Of a stretch of DNA of 40,418 bases, positions 15,646 to 24,738 are shown one piece after another (position 1 is the first letter of the stretch; each line of letters opens with the position of its first letter). The notes beneath the pieces are model-generated. The model did no database searches, was not told the origin of the DNA, and saw only the letters and a list, made by a program, of their open reading frames with translations. A program made the translations under genes and the position numbers. The DNA is from a virus: positions 1 through 40,418 of IMG/VR virus record IMGVR_UViG_3300025449_000003. One strand, written 5' to 3'.

Positions 15646-16562
15646 GCAAAATATCGGCAGGAACAACGACAACGACAGGATTAATATATACGTCTGATAC
15701 AACCGGAAATTTGGTTTTACAAACTAATGGTACGACTACTGCGGTAACAATAGATACAAGTCAAAGGGTTGGTATTGGTACAAGTAGTCCTTCTTATAAA
15801 TTGGATGTTTCAACATCTCCTTCATCTGCAAGTTATGACGGCACAAACATAAAAAATGGCGCAAATTCTACTGTTATTGGTTGTTATTTAACAGGCTCTT
15901 CTTATTCTTTCCGTGGTATTGGTGCAAGTCAATCATGGCTGTATTCCAATGTCGGCAACTTTAATATGATGTCTGACGGAGGTGCGATTACTTTTTCAAC
16001 AGGAACAAATAGTGGTGTTCAAGCAATTCTAGACACTTCTGGTAATTTGTTGGTTGGACAAACAACACAAACTTATACATCAGTTGGTTTTAGCGTATTA
16101 GGTACTGGAAGTGCCGCACCTGGAACAGTTAACTCCACTTTAGCAGCTTCAACTAATGCATTAAGTTCATACAATTTATATTCAACAGGGGCAAGTGCTT
16201 TTAGATTTTATGTTGACCTTGCTGGTACTATTCATGCCACATCAACTTCTATTACTGCTATTTCTGATGCATCACTTAAGACTAATATTAAACCTTTAGA
16301 AACAGGTCTTGCAGAAATTAATCGTCTTCAACCTAGAAGGTTTGACTGGCTTGATCAAGACAAAAATGAAGGTACAAACATAGCAGGATTTATTTCTCAA
16401 GAAGTGCAAGAAGTTTTACCTGATTTAACCCCTAATTTTAAATACAACGAAACAGAAACAAAGCTCGGCTTAAAAATGGGTGACATGATACCGACAATGG
16501 TAAAAGCCATTCAGGAGTTATCAGCAAAAGTAACAGCTCTAGAAGCAAAGGTAGGAGCATAA
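15642..16562 (+). CDS. Tail fibre with S74 intramolecular chaperone
   Basis: This 306-residue protein has a Ser/Thr-rich beta shaft and ends with an S74 chaperone-of-endosialidase domain (about 205-306). The signature begins SDASLKTNIKP, followed by FDWLDQD and AGFISQEVQEVLPDL, and a C-terminal coiled coil ends the chain. In this family the domain trimerises the fibre and then cuts itself off at a conserved serine; the S in ISDASLK is the likely site. It overlaps the previous gene by four bases. It has the same overall plan as its downstream neighbour. Confidence 0.88.
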   Translation: MSKISAGTTTTTGLIYTSDTTGNLVLQTNGTTTAVTIDTSQRVGIGTSSPSYKLDVSTSPSSASYDGTNIKNGANSTVIGCYLTGSSYSFRGIGASQSWLYSNVGNFNMMSDGGAITFSTGTNSGVQAILDTSGNLLVGQTTQTYTSVGFSVLGTGSAAPGTVNSTLAASTNALSSYNLYSTGASAFRFYVDLAGTIHATSTSITAISDASLKTNIKPLETGLAEINRLQPRRFDWLDQDKNEGTNIAGFISQEVQEVLPDLTPNFKYNETETKLGLKMGDMIPTMVKAIQELSAKVTALEAKVGA

Positions 16563-16563
16563 C

Positions 16564-17427
16564 ATGGCATCAACGATAAAAAGTGATAACGGGGTTTCCT
16601 CTGGAGTTACAGGCATAGTACAAACTGCTGACTCTACTGGACAACTGGCTTTACAAACAACCACTTCAGGTGGTACGGCAACTACTGCAATAACGATAGA
16701 TAACTCACAAAACGTGGGTGTTGGTACTTCAAGCCCGTCTACTTATGGCACAGGCATAACTGTTTATTCAACCACGGGGGGACTTAACCTAACTGATGGA
16801 ACAGGTAAAAACGGAGTTACTGCTCAAGGAAATACTTTATTTCTTAGAGCCGATACCGCAGGGACAAGCGGTGATATGCGTTTTTACGTCAACGGAAACA
16901 CAGAACGCGCCCGTATCGACTCCAGCGGTAACTTGGGTGTTGGTAATTCTTCTGCGGTAGGCAAGTTAGAAATTTATCAAAACAGCAACAGTGTTGTTGC
17001 GGCTTATGTTCGTCAAGATGGAACAGCAAACATTCAAAACTGGACTGTTGCGGCAGGTGCTACAAAAGCATACATATTAACTAATGGTGGGTTAGGAAAC
17101 TATTCAGCAAATAATGTTAACTTGTCTGATGCAACAATGAAAAAAGATATTACTCCTGCAAAGAGTTATCTATCTATCATCAATCAAATACCAGTCGTAA
17201 CATTTTTATTTAACGACCAAACAGATACACAAACTAATCTTGGCGTAACTGCTCAATCTGTACAAGCGGTAGCTCCTGAATTAGTTGGTACGATGGATGT
17301 AGGAACGGTAGAAACTCCTAATGTCAAACTTGCTATTTACGAAACAGATTTAAAATACGCAATGCTAAAAGCAATTCAGGAACTATCAGCAGAAGTAACG
17401 GCTCTTAAAGCCAAAGTAGGAGTTTAA
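16564..17427 (+). CDS. Second S74-chaperone tail fibre
   Basis: The 287-residue paralogue of the preceding gene has the same order of parts. The chaperone signature is LSDATMKKDITPAKSYL (about 190-206), then a diverged motif TNLGVTAQSVQAVAPELVG, and a terminal coiled coil LKAIQELSAEVTALKAKVG nearly identical in style to the neighbour's end. Residues 20-60 also match the upstream gene's N-terminus. Having two S74 fibres in a row suggests two fibre types or a duplicated receptor-binding set. The predicted self-cleavage serine is present in the LSDA segment. Confidence 0.88.
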   Translation: MASTIKSDNGVSSGVTGIVQTADSTGQLALQTTTSGGTATTAITIDNSQNVGVGTSSPSTYGTGITVYSTTGGLNLTDGTGKNGVTAQGNTLFLRADTAGTSGDMRFYVNGNTERARIDSSGNLGVGNSSAVGKLEIYQNSNSVVAAYVRQDGTANIQNWTVAAGATKAYILTNGGLGNYSANNVNLSDATMKKDITPAKSYLSIINQIPVVTFLFNDQTDTQTNLGVTAQSVQAVAPELVGTMDVGTVETPNVKLAIYETDLKYAMLKAIQELSAEVTALKAKVGV

Positions 17428-17428
17428 T

Positions 17429-17899
17429 ATGTCTATTGTTTTAGATGGAACAAATGGTATTACAAGTAGTGGAAGTCTTAGCTTTGGTGCTAATGCGGGT
17501 ACTGTAGGTATTAACTTTAATAATAATACTTCTGGTGTAGGAACAGAGGCTTTATTAAATGACTATGAGACAGGGACTTGGACACCTAATCAGGGCGGTG
17601 GTTTAACTGTTACAGGAACTTTTAGTTCTGTTGGTACTTACACCAAGATTGGTAATATGGTATTAGTTAATTTTAGGCTAAATGCTAGTACATCAATTAC
17701 TGTTTCTGCTGGTGGTGTTTTATCTAGTAATCTGCCATTTTCTACTGCTGGTAGTGGGGCTTATTTCTGGGGAACTTTAGTTAATAATTCAACTGGAATA
17801 TCTGCAGTACAAGCGGCTGCATCTTCTATTTTTGCTGATACTGCTTTGGCGGCAACAACAAGTATTTATGGCTCAATAGTTTATCAATCAACATTTTAA
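17429..17899 (+). CDS. Tail-fibre/receptor-binding module protein
   Basis: A 156-residue Gly/Ser/Thr-rich protein. It has NDYETGTWTPNQGGGLTVTG at about 44-63, a segment common at the distal end of phage fibres: the YEEGTWTP motif leads a small beta-sandwich receptor-binding domain. It lacks S74. It directly follows two S74 fibres and is one in a chain of separate short fibre genes. I infer a distal tip component. Confidence 0.78.
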   Translation: MSIVLDGTNGITSSGSLSFGANAGTVGINFNNNTSGVGTEALLNDYETGTWTPNQGGGLTVTGTFSSVGTYTKIGNMVLVNFRLNASTSITVSAGGVLSSNLPFSTAGSGAYFWGTLVNNSTGISAVQAAASSIFADTALAATTSIYGSIVYQSTF

Positions 17900-17908
17900 G
17901 GAATCACA

Positions 17909-18160
17909 ATGACACTTGCATCAACAAACGTAATTGACAAAACAGAAATATTGCAAAACGGAACTATCCAAGTTCGTCAAGCAGAAATCATCACCAAAGA
18001 TGGTGTTGAGATTGCAAGAAATTTTCATCGTTGGGTTAGATGCCCTGGCGATACAGAAGCTCAATCTGATCCTGCTCCAGTACCTACAATAGCTAGTGCA
18101 GTATGGACACAAGAAGTAATATCAGCTTACCAAGCTCAACAAGCACAAGCTAAAGTATGA
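17909..18160 (+). CDS. Small fibre-associated protein
   Basis: An 83-residue protein of unknown family. It has a KTEILQNGTIQVRQAEIITKDG stretch and a conserved-looking HRWVRCPGD motif (about 41-49). Similar short proteins with a basic HRHVV/RWV..PGD segment follow fibre genes in other phages and may aid fibre assembly or form a tip, but I cannot name one here. It overlaps the next gene by four bases (ATGA). No membrane segment is seen. Confidence 0.65.
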   Translation: MTLASTNVIDKTEILQNGTIQVRQAEIITKDGVEIARNFHRWVRCPGDTEAQSDPAPVPTIASAVWTQEVISAYQAQQAQAKV

Positions 18161-18351
18161 ACCAACTCACCACACTATTAAAAGACAAGCACGTTCTTTG
18201 GGCGTTGTTTATTGCAGTGCTGTCCGTATTGCAGGGTTTTCTGTTTGTCTTTCCGCTGACCCCGATTCACCAGATGTTTGTGGGCATTATAATTTCCGTG
18301 GTCGTGGTTTTGCTCAGGATAATTGAACTTAACCAACCTACAGGGAATTAA
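18157..18351 (+). CDS. Small membrane protein, holin-like
   Basis: The 64-residue product has two hydrophobic helices: about 13-32 (LWALFIAVLSVLQGFLFVFP) and 39-56 (MFVGIIISVVVVLLRIIE), joined by a short loop. There is a charged N-terminus and a short polar tail. The shape fits class II holins, but it sits in the tail region rather than with the lysis genes at 27686-29377, which have their own holin. It may be a second holin, a holin regulator or an injection-related membrane protein. Confidence 0.55.
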   Translation: MNQLTTLLKDKHVLWALFIAVLSVLQGFLFVFPLTPIHQMFVGIIISVVVVLLRIIELNQPTGN

Positions 18352-18352
18352 T

Positions 18353-18502
18353 ATGCAAGAAATAAAATTATCCGTACAGACACTCAACATGGTTATGAGC
18401 TATCTTGGAACAAAGCCTTTTCAAGAAGTATTTCAAATTATTGAAGTTCTTCAAAAAGAAATAAATGCACAACAAAATCCTGTTGAAGTAAAGAGCGAAT
18501 AA
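18353..18502 (+). CDS. Small helical protein, 49 residues
   Basis: ATG 18353 opens a 49-residue frame ending at TAA 18500-18502, one base before the next start codon. The product is helical. It has LSVQTLNMVMSYLGTKPFQE, then VFQIIEVLQKEIN, and an acidic end. Similar short proteins are common in phage tail regions. The body reads as two amphipathic helices linked by a Gly-Thr-Lys-Pro turn. Tight packing between neighbours supports it. Function unknown. Confidence 0.7.
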   Translation: MQEIKLSVQTLNMVMSYLGTKPFQEVFQIIEVLQKEINAQQNPVEVKSE

Positions 18503-18503
18503 T

Positions 18504-20150
18504 ATGTCTGAAGGTTATACACCATTAAGAGTTCCATTTGCATCGATGTCATTTTGCCCCGATGTTCCTAGCAATGCACTTGCTCCAAATGAATTCAATA
18601 ATGGGTATAACATTGAGGCAGATGTTCGTGGGTTAAAAAAGGTTGATGGAGAGCAATCTATATTAACTTCTATACCTGGCAATATAATATTTATGGAAGG
18701 AGGGTTTAGAAACTCTTCTACATGGTGTTTTATTATTGCCAATAGTGCAGGATCATGGTATTTATTAGAGTCATCTGGAATAAGTAATATAACTCCAACT
18801 GTTTCTGGTTATTCAAATGCTTATTCTGTAAATACAATTATTACAGGATCATGGGTTGGTCAAGTGTTTTTCATCAATGATGGAATTAACCCTCCCATGT
18901 ATTTTACGCAAACTGCAAACGTAATAGGTTTGTATGACAATCCAGATCCAGTAACTTCACAAACTTATGTTTGGAATTATGAAAATACTTTATCTCCTGC
19001 GGTAACTGCGGTAACTGCTGGATTTGTTAGAAACTATTGTTCACCAAATGTAGGAAACATTCTTGTAGCAGGAAATCTTACTAAAACAATAGGTGGTATC
19101 AATTATCAATATCCTACAACTGTAAGATGGTCGCAGTCTTTTGCCAATACTGGTTTACCAAGCACTTGGTTACCCACAATTACAAACGTAGCTAATGAAC
19201 AAGAAGTTCCCTTAAGAGGTCCTATTGTTGATGGCTTTTTCTTGGGTCCTAATTTTTACATTTGTAGTTATTGGGATACAGTAATACTTTCTCCTATTGC
19301 TTATCAAAGTTATGCTGCACCAATATTTGGTATATCTTTATTTAAACAAGGTAGAGGCTTACTAAATGTTAACTGTTGGGATAATGCAGATGACATTGTT
19401 TATGGTGTAGATGCCAGAGACATTTGGGCATTTGATGGCACTAATTTTATGGATTTAGGCAATCAAAAGATAAAGAATTATTTTTATGCAAATCTAAATC
19501 CATTGTATGTAAATAGAGTTCATTTAGTAAACAATACGCATAAGTTTCAAATAGAAATTTATTATCCATCTTTAAGCTCTAATGGATATTGCGATCAAAT
19601 GATTTCATATCGTTATGATTTAAAAGTATGGAATGCACCTAAAAATATTAACAATAGTGCAATGGCAATAGAAGCTCCAGTATTGGTTAGTGGTTCTTTT
19701 AACTTGGCTAATAGATGTACTGTGTATGCACCTAATACAGGCGCAGGGAGCTTGCAACTAGTTCAGACAGGTCAAGGTACATCTTTTTCTGGAAACGCTA
19801 TATCGAGCTTATTTCAAAGAGACAATATGACTTTATTAGACGGGGAAGGTAATCCTATTTCTTACCCGCACAAGTTGTATGTACATAGATTATTTCCAGA
19901 GATAAGTACAAATACTCCATCAGTAAATCCAACAATAAGTATTACTTTAGGTGGTGCTAGTTCTGTTGGACAACCGCCAGTATTTGGTGAAACTGAAACA
20001 GTTAAAGTTATTACAGACAATCCCTGGGTAACAACTCAACAAAATGACGTTAGAACAGTTGCACTTAAAGTAGCTTCAAATGATGCAACAAGCACATGGA
20101 ACATGACTGCAATGACGTTTTTATCGACAATTGTTGAGGATTCGTTCTAA
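18504..20150 (+). CDS. Tail accessory/stopper-like protein
   Basis: This 548-residue beta-rich protein begins MSEGYTPLRVPFASMSFCPD and contains NNGYNIEADVRGLKKVDGE at about 32-50. In podoviruses, proteins of this size with a conserved N-terminal N..N....G..K..G pattern are tail accessory or stabilisation factors, comparable in position and size to P22 gp10, which seals the portal-tail junction. I give that parallel as inference. The sequence is rich in Tyr, Asn and Trp, consistent with a beta-propeller-like fold. It starts one base after the small gene upstream and its stop overlaps the next start. Confidence 0.55.
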   Translation: MSEGYTPLRVPFASMSFCPDVPSNALAPNEFNNGYNIEADVRGLKKVDGEQSILTSIPGNIIFMEGGFRNSSTWCFIIANSAGSWYLLESSGISNITPTVSGYSNAYSVNTIITGSWVGQVFFINDGINPPMYFTQTANVIGLYDNPDPVTSQTYVWNYENTLSPAVTAVTAGFVRNYCSPNVGNILVAGNLTKTIGGINYQYPTTVRWSQSFANTGLPSTWLPTITNVANEQEVPLRGPIVDGFFLGPNFYICSYWDTVILSPIAYQSYAAPIFGISLFKQGRGLLNVNCWDNADDIVYGVDARDIWAFDGTNFMDLGNQKIKNYFYANLNPLYVNRVHLVNNTHKFQIEIYYPSLSSNGYCDQMISYRYDLKVWNAPKNINNSAMAIEAPVLVSGSFNLANRCTVYAPNTGAGSLQLVQTGQGTSFSGNAISSLFQRDNMTLLDGEGNPISYPHKLYVHRLFPEISTNTPSVNPTISITLGGASSVGQPPVFGETETVKVITDNPWVTTQQNDVRTVALKVASNDATSTWNMTAMTFLSTIVEDSF

Positions 20151-21790
20151 TGGCTTACTTTGTAACACCTAACGCATCTTCTAATCAAATTACTTCTGCT
20201 ATTAATTATGCTTTAGCTAATTTAGGTGGAAGCGTAAGTTCAAATCTACAAACAGGTAGAGTTGGAACTGGAAATTTAACTATTGGTTATCTATACCAGT
20301 ATATGGATGTTGCGTATGCAAATTCTTATGATGGTAGTGTTGGGTTTAGTACATCTCCAACAAACAAATCATATTTTGGAATCAGAAATACCAACTCAAC
20401 TGTTGTATCTACCAACCCTACTGATTATGTTTGGTATCAAGTTGCAGGTGGATTTGGAACTACTAAATTTCTTTGGTATAACGTAACTGGTGGTAGAAAC
20501 ATACAATTTCAAGCATCAGCTACTGCACCTGCGGGATATTATGTAAAGTCAAATATTAGTTTAATTAACTTAGATATTATTACATCAACACTATCTATTA
20601 ATTCAACAATAGTATCTATATTTCAATGGACTTCAGGAAGCGCACCTGCAAGACCTACAACAACATCTACGCTTACATGGGCAACATTAACAACATCTCC
20701 AGTACCTAGTGGTTGGTCATTGTCTGCACCATCAGATACAACTTCTGGAGATGTACTATGGGCTATACAAGTTCCTGTATCTGCTAACGTAACAGTACCT
20801 ACAAGTTTAGTAGATTGGACTAATACTGCTTATCCTATTGTTGCTTTATCTTCTAATGGTGCTTCTGGTGCTACTGGTGGTGTTGGGTTAAGTAATTTAG
20901 TTGCATATCTTCAACAAAATCAATCTTTATCTCCTCCAAGTTTTGCATCTTCAACATCTGGCAATAATGTACCTGCGGGATGGAGTTATACATTTCCAAC
21001 AACTTATTATGTTGGTCAAGTTATTTGGTATATTTTTGGTCAATATAACTCTACTTCATTAACTGTATCTGGTGTACCTCCTAATACAACTTATTGGACA
21101 GGACCTACTGCCGCATCTATTTTTCAAGATATTAGATCTGATAATTGGAACGGAACAACTCCTCCAACATATGGGTCACCCTCTACTTATGGAACAACTG
21201 GATACTATATATCTAGAAATACTGGTAACGTATATTTCAATAATGGAATTTTTAGGGGTGATATAACAGGTGCATCTGGTACATTTTCTGGTGCTTTATC
21301 TGGTGCTACTGGAACATTTGCAGGATCTTTAAGCGCAGCAACAGGAACATTTTCTGGAAGTCTAAGTGCAGCAACTGGATCATTTTCAGGTACTGTATCT
21401 GCTTCAACAATCAACTCATCTACGATTAATTCTTCTACGATAAACGCAGCAACTATAAATTCTGCATCAACATTTGCAGGAACAGTTACCGCAGGAACAA
21501 TTAATTCTTCTACGATCAATAGTAGTACGATTAATGCAGCAACCATTAATTCTGCTTCTACCTTTGCAGGTACTGTAAATGCGGGAACAATCAATTCCTC
21601 AACAATAAACTCATCAACTATAAGCGGTGGTAGTTTAAACATTAATAGTAAATTTATCGTTGATACTTCTGGTAATACACAAATATTAAGTGGTACATCA
21701 GGCGCACGTTTACTAATCCAAAATAATGTAATTAAGGTTTATGACTCATCTGGCACATTGCGTGTACAAATGGGAGATTTAACGGCATGA
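20150..21790 (+). CDS. Large tail fibre with tandem repeats
   Basis: A 546-residue fibre. The N-terminal part contains two diverged copies of the GW/WAI module seen in the fibres at 12476 and 14593 (about 160-225 and 250-300). The C-terminal half (about 370-490) is made of short repeats: a TFSGSLSAATG type, then INSSTINSSTINAATINSAS units followed by TFAGTV. The repeats look like a beta-helical shaft. A terminal domain (about 495-546) may be the receptor-binding tip. It overlaps the preceding and following genes by one and four bases. Confidence 0.8.
   Translation: MAYFVTPNASSNQITSAINYALANLGGSVSSNLQTGRVGTGNLTIGYLYQYMDVAYANSYDGSVGFSTSPTNKSYFGIRNTNSTVVSTNPTDYVWYQVAGGFGTTKFLWYNVTGGRNIQFQASATAPAGYYVKSNISLINLDIITSTLSINSTIVSIFQWTSGSAPARPTTTSTLTWATLTTSPVPSGWSLSAPSDTTSGDVLWAIQVPVSANVTVPTSLVDWTNTAYPIVALSSNGASGATGGVGLSNLVAYLQQNQSLSPPSFASSTSGNNVPAGWSYTFPTTYYVGQVIWYIFGQYNSTSLTVSGVPPNTTYWTGPTAASIFQDIRSDNWNGTTPPTYGSPSTYGTTGYYISRNTGNVYFNNGIFRGDITGASGTFSGALSGATGTFAGSLSAATGTFSGSLSAATGSFSGTVSASTINSSTINSSTINAATINSASTFAGTVTAGTINSSTINSSTINAATINSASTFAGTVNAGTINSSTINSSTISGGSLNINSKFIVDTSGNTQILSGTSGARLLIQNNVIKVYDSSGTLRVQMGDLTA
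21407..21630 (+). repeat. 90-bp tandem coding repeat
   Basis: Two 90-bp units, at 21407-21496 and 21497-21586, with a partial third to about 21630, encode 30-residue units of the type TINSSTINSSTINAATINSA plus STFAGTVTAG. The DNA is diverged at synonymous positions, so selection acts on the protein. Shorter GTFSG/ATG repeats precede it (about 21260-21406). The unit number is likely to vary between relatives. Confidence 0.85.
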
Positions 21791-22875
21791 GTTTTGGTCT
21801 GAACGTCTTTAAGTCTGATGGGGTAACTCCAATAGTTGGACCTACGGATTCTGGTGGACGTTGTTTTGTAGGAATTATTACTAGAGCACCTGAAACTGCG
21901 GGAACTACGACAACTTATACATATCCTGATGTTTCTGATGGATCATATTTAAGGGTTTATCAATGTGGAGCAGGAGCGCATTATTGGTATACGGGTACTT
22001 CTTCAGGTCAGGCAACTGTAACGCTTGTGGCGGTAAATAAAGCAGGATCTACTTTTTATACTCCTAGTGCTACAACTTTGTTTGTGTTTTCTGTTACTGC
22101 TAACAATCCTAATTATGGGTTGTATATGTTAACTGATTCAAGTCAACAATCAATATCTAATATATTTCCTGCTGCTGAGTTTATGGGTAAGGTTACTATG
22201 AACCCTACACCTGTTGGAACAAGAACAGTTACTGGGTATACAGAGTATTTATTTCAAAGTGCTAACGTAACAAATGGAGCAACTAGAAATAAGATTGTTT
22301 TATGGAATTTACCTAGTACAACTCAAGATGTTTGGTTTACTGGTGATTCATTTTTCTTTCCTACCGCCTCTTATTATCAGGTTAGCTGTTCTATTTTTGT
22401 TGCTACAGGTGCTACTTACACATTGCCAGAAGCCTTTGTGTTCTCTGTTGATGGGTTAACTGAATCAAGTAATGGATATGGTTTAAGGATGTTTGATGCT
22501 TCTGGTAATTTGACATTTGATTCTGGATTGGATCACATGGCTATTGCAGGGTTTGAAACTACCCTTTCTTATCCGTTGTCAACTGGAACTGTCAACAGTT
22601 ACACAATGAGTACATTTTCAGGAATACAACCTGTTTTCCTTGTTCCTCAATACATAACCGAACAATGGTCAAGAATTGGCATTACAGTACAATCACAAGG
22701 GTATCAATATATGGGAGTTGTACAAAGAAATGGTACAACTTTGTCATCCCAATTAATAAAAACTAATAGTTGGATTGAGGATTCTGTAATTACAGGTAAT
22801 TATTATTACGGCAATAGTGGTTCACTAACTGAAGTTGTTGTAAACGGCAATTTATATGGTGCAACCAATTTCTAA
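21787..22875 (+). CDS. Tail protein, receptor-binding candidate
   Basis: This 362-residue beta-rich protein has no motif I can name. It starts MSFGLNVFKSDGVTPIVGP and is rich in Tyr, Thr, Gly and Ser without collagen or coiled-coil repeats. It is embedded between a fibre and Gly/Gln-rich proteins. The ATGA overlap with the upstream fibre points to coupled translation. A distal tail or tip protein is likely. It has no signal peptide. Confidence 0.65.
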   Translation: MSFGLNVFKSDGVTPIVGPTDSGGRCFVGIITRAPETAGTTTTYTYPDVSDGSYLRVYQCGAGAHYWYTGTSSGQATVTLVAVNKAGSTFYTPSATTLFVFSVTANNPNYGLYMLTDSSQQSISNIFPAAEFMGKVTMNPTPVGTRTVTGYTEYLFQSANVTNGATRNKIVLWNLPSTTQDVWFTGDSFFFPTASYYQVSCSIFVATGATYTLPEAFVFSVDGLTESSNGYGLRMFDASGNLTFDSGLDHMAIAGFETTLSYPLSTGTVNSYTMSTFSGIQPVFLVPQYITEQWSRIGITVQSQGYQYMGVVQRNGTTLSSQLIKTNSWIEDSVITGNYYYGNSGSLTEVVVNGNLYGATNF

Positions 22876-22884
22876 AGGTTAACT

Positions 22885-23178
22885 ATGGGACAACAAACAC
22901 AAATGTCAGGAGGTAAAACATCTTCTGCATTGCCAGGACAAAATGTAAACCCTCCAGGAACACCTGTAGGAGTTGCGCCACAGGGTAAGGGTGGTAGCCA
23001 ACAAGGTCAACTTATGCAACCTAGTCAACCTGGTCAAGCGGTTAACACAGTTTCATCTGGACAACCTATAATGGGACAACCGAACAATTACATGAATACA
23101 GTAGGCAATAGTACTCAACCAGTATTCAATAACCAAGCATATCAGCCGCCACAACAACACGGCAAAGGGAAGGGTTAA
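22885..23178 (+). CDS. Gln/Pro/Gly-rich small protein
   Basis: A 97-residue low-complexity protein very rich in Gln, Gly and Pro (QPGQAVNTVSSGQPIMGQPN near 52-71, and YQPPQQHGKGKG at the end). It has no globular or membrane domain. It is followed two bases later by another Gly/Gln-rich protein with the same bias, so the two may act together as internal, unfolded ejection components. This is inference from composition and position. Confidence 0.6.
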   Translation: MGQQTQMSGGKTSSALPGQNVNPPGTPVGVAPQGKGGSQQGQLMQPSQPGQAVNTVSSGQPIMGQPNNYMNTVGNSTQPVFNNQAYQPPQQHGKGKG

Positions 23179-23180
23179 TC

Positions 23181-24374
23181 ATGGGTGGAGGAAAGTCATC
23201 AGGTAGTCAATCAACTCAGGCTCAACTAACACCTGAGCAAATACAAACTATTAACTTACAGAACCAGTTTCTGCAAAGTTATTTACCTACGCTTACTGGT
23301 GTTACACAAGGCGCAGGACAAGCATATGGCAATCAACAAGGTGCAGTAAACCAAGCATCTCAAAACGCTATAAACACCGCCAATACTGCGGGTAACTTAC
23401 AAGGTAACATAGGTGCTAATGCTTTAATTGGAGGCACACAAGGTCTTCAAAACGCTTCTAATCAAGCTACTGGCCAAGGTCAAGCAATGATTGGCAAGGG
23501 TGGAGCAGGTGCTTCAGGTCTTGCAGGAACCCAAGCTAATCAAGGCAATGCTTTACTAGGTCAAGGCGCAGGTGGGGCAAGTGGTTTAGCAGGTGCGCAA
23601 GGAGCGCAAGGTTTAGGTTTAATAGGTGGTGGCGCATCTAACGCTATGCAACTTGCTAATGCACAAGGCGCACAGGGTTTGCAAAATGCAAATCTAGGAT
23701 CATCTGCATTAAGTAATTTGTTTAATCCGCAATATGAGCAATCTCAAATAGCGGGTGTATTAGCTCCTGCTGAACAGGCAGCGCAAAGGGCTAACGTAGC
23801 ACAAGAAGCAGGGTTTGCAGGTGCAGGTCAATTGGGATCTGCCAGAGATGCTTTGGCGGCTCAACAAACGCAAAATATCAATACACAAACTCTTGGATCA
23901 CTTGCGGCACAAACACAAGCAGGAATCCAACAACAACAAGCACAAGCTGCGGGTTCATTGTTAACTGGTGGTTTACAAGGTTTGAATCAAGCAGGATCAA
24001 ATTACGGCAACTTGCTACAAACAGGAACATCACTTGCAGGACAAGCAGGACAAAACTATGGCAACTTGTTAAATGCAGGTAATACTGCACAAGGTCAAGC
24101 AGGTCAAAATTACGGAAACTTATTGAATGCAGGAAATACCGCACAAGGACAAGGTATATCTGGTTATGGATCATTAACTGGAGCAGGAACTACAAATGTA
24201 GGCGCAGCACCTGGAACTATTGGATCAACTTTAGGATATGCTTCTGCACCATTAACAAACTATGGTCAGTATGCAAGTTTACTATTTGGTGCTCCATCAC
24301 AAACACCAAATTACTCTGGTACACAGGGACAAAATCAATCTGGATCTGGCAAATCATCAGGATTTAAAATATGA
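23181..24374 (+). CDS. Glycine/alanine/glutamine-rich ejection-type protein
   Basis: The 397-residue product begins MGGGKSSGSQSTQAQLTPEQ, a form I associate with DNA-ejection proteins of P22-type and related podoviruses. Most of it is Gly, Ala, Gln and Asn. There are near repeats QNYGNLLNAGNTAQGQ in the second half, at about 280-320. Such proteins sit inside the capsid and leave with the DNA to build a channel in the host envelope. The class is inferred, since sequences diverge too fast for certainty. Confidence 0.6.
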   Translation: MGGGKSSGSQSTQAQLTPEQIQTINLQNQFLQSYLPTLTGVTQGAGQAYGNQQGAVNQASQNAINTANTAGNLQGNIGANALIGGTQGLQNASNQATGQGQAMIGKGGAGASGLAGTQANQGNALLGQGAGGASGLAGAQGAQGLGLIGGGASNAMQLANAQGAQGLQNANLGSSALSNLFNPQYEQSQIAGVLAPAEQAAQRANVAQEAGFAGAGQLGSARDALAAQQTQNINTQTLGSLAAQTQAGIQQQQAQAAGSLLTGGLQGLNQAGSNYGNLLQTGTSLAGQAGQNYGNLLNAGNTAQGQAGQNYGNLLNAGNTAQGQGISGYGSLTGAGTTNVGAAPGTIGSTLGYASAPLTNYGQYASLLFGAPSQTPNYSGTQGQNQSGSGKSSGFKI

Positions 24375-24733
24375 ATTTCATGCCTAACCCTTCTGCTGAT
24401 TGGAATCAATATAACTCTTTGCTTGGTGATGAAAACAAGCAAAAGTTAAAAAATGGTTTAATTCTTGCAATGGCTCCTACTTTGGGATCCATGATGGGTA
24501 TTGCTCCTCCTGATAAATCTAATCCAACTTCTACAAATCTTCCTTCTTTAAGTCAAGCAAACCCATCTTTTGATTCAAGTTTAAGCGGTCCTCAACCAAA
24601 TGGACCATCATTGATGCCTCAAGTTCCTGGAGCATTGCCTGGCTTAGGTGGAGGATCTCCTTTGGGCATTGGTGCTGACGCTTTAGATGCCGATGCAGCA
24701 AGTGGTGCTATAGATGCTTTATTTATGGTTTAA
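24371..24733 (+). CDS. Hypothetical ejection-region protein
   Basis: This 120-residue protein is rich in Pro, Ser, Asn and Gly. It has no clear domain apart from a possible hydrophobic patch near 33-48 (LILAMAPTLGSMMGIA). It overlaps the upstream gene by four bases and is followed by a large helical protein. It probably belongs to the set of internal virion proteins. The hydrophobic patch could be membrane-active, but is short. Confidence 0.6.
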   Translation: MNFMPNPSADWNQYNSLLGDENKQKLKNGLILAMAPTLGSMMGIAPPDKSNPTSTNLPSLSQANPSFDSSLSGPQPNGPSLMPQVPGALPGLGGGSPLGIGADALDADAASGAIDALFMV

Positions 24734-24738
24734 ATATT

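Noticed and set aside
21205-21642. A minus-strand open frame over the fibre repeats
   Set aside because: It reads the 90-bp repeat backwards and gives a repetitive Val/Ile/Glu-rich product with no initiation signal.
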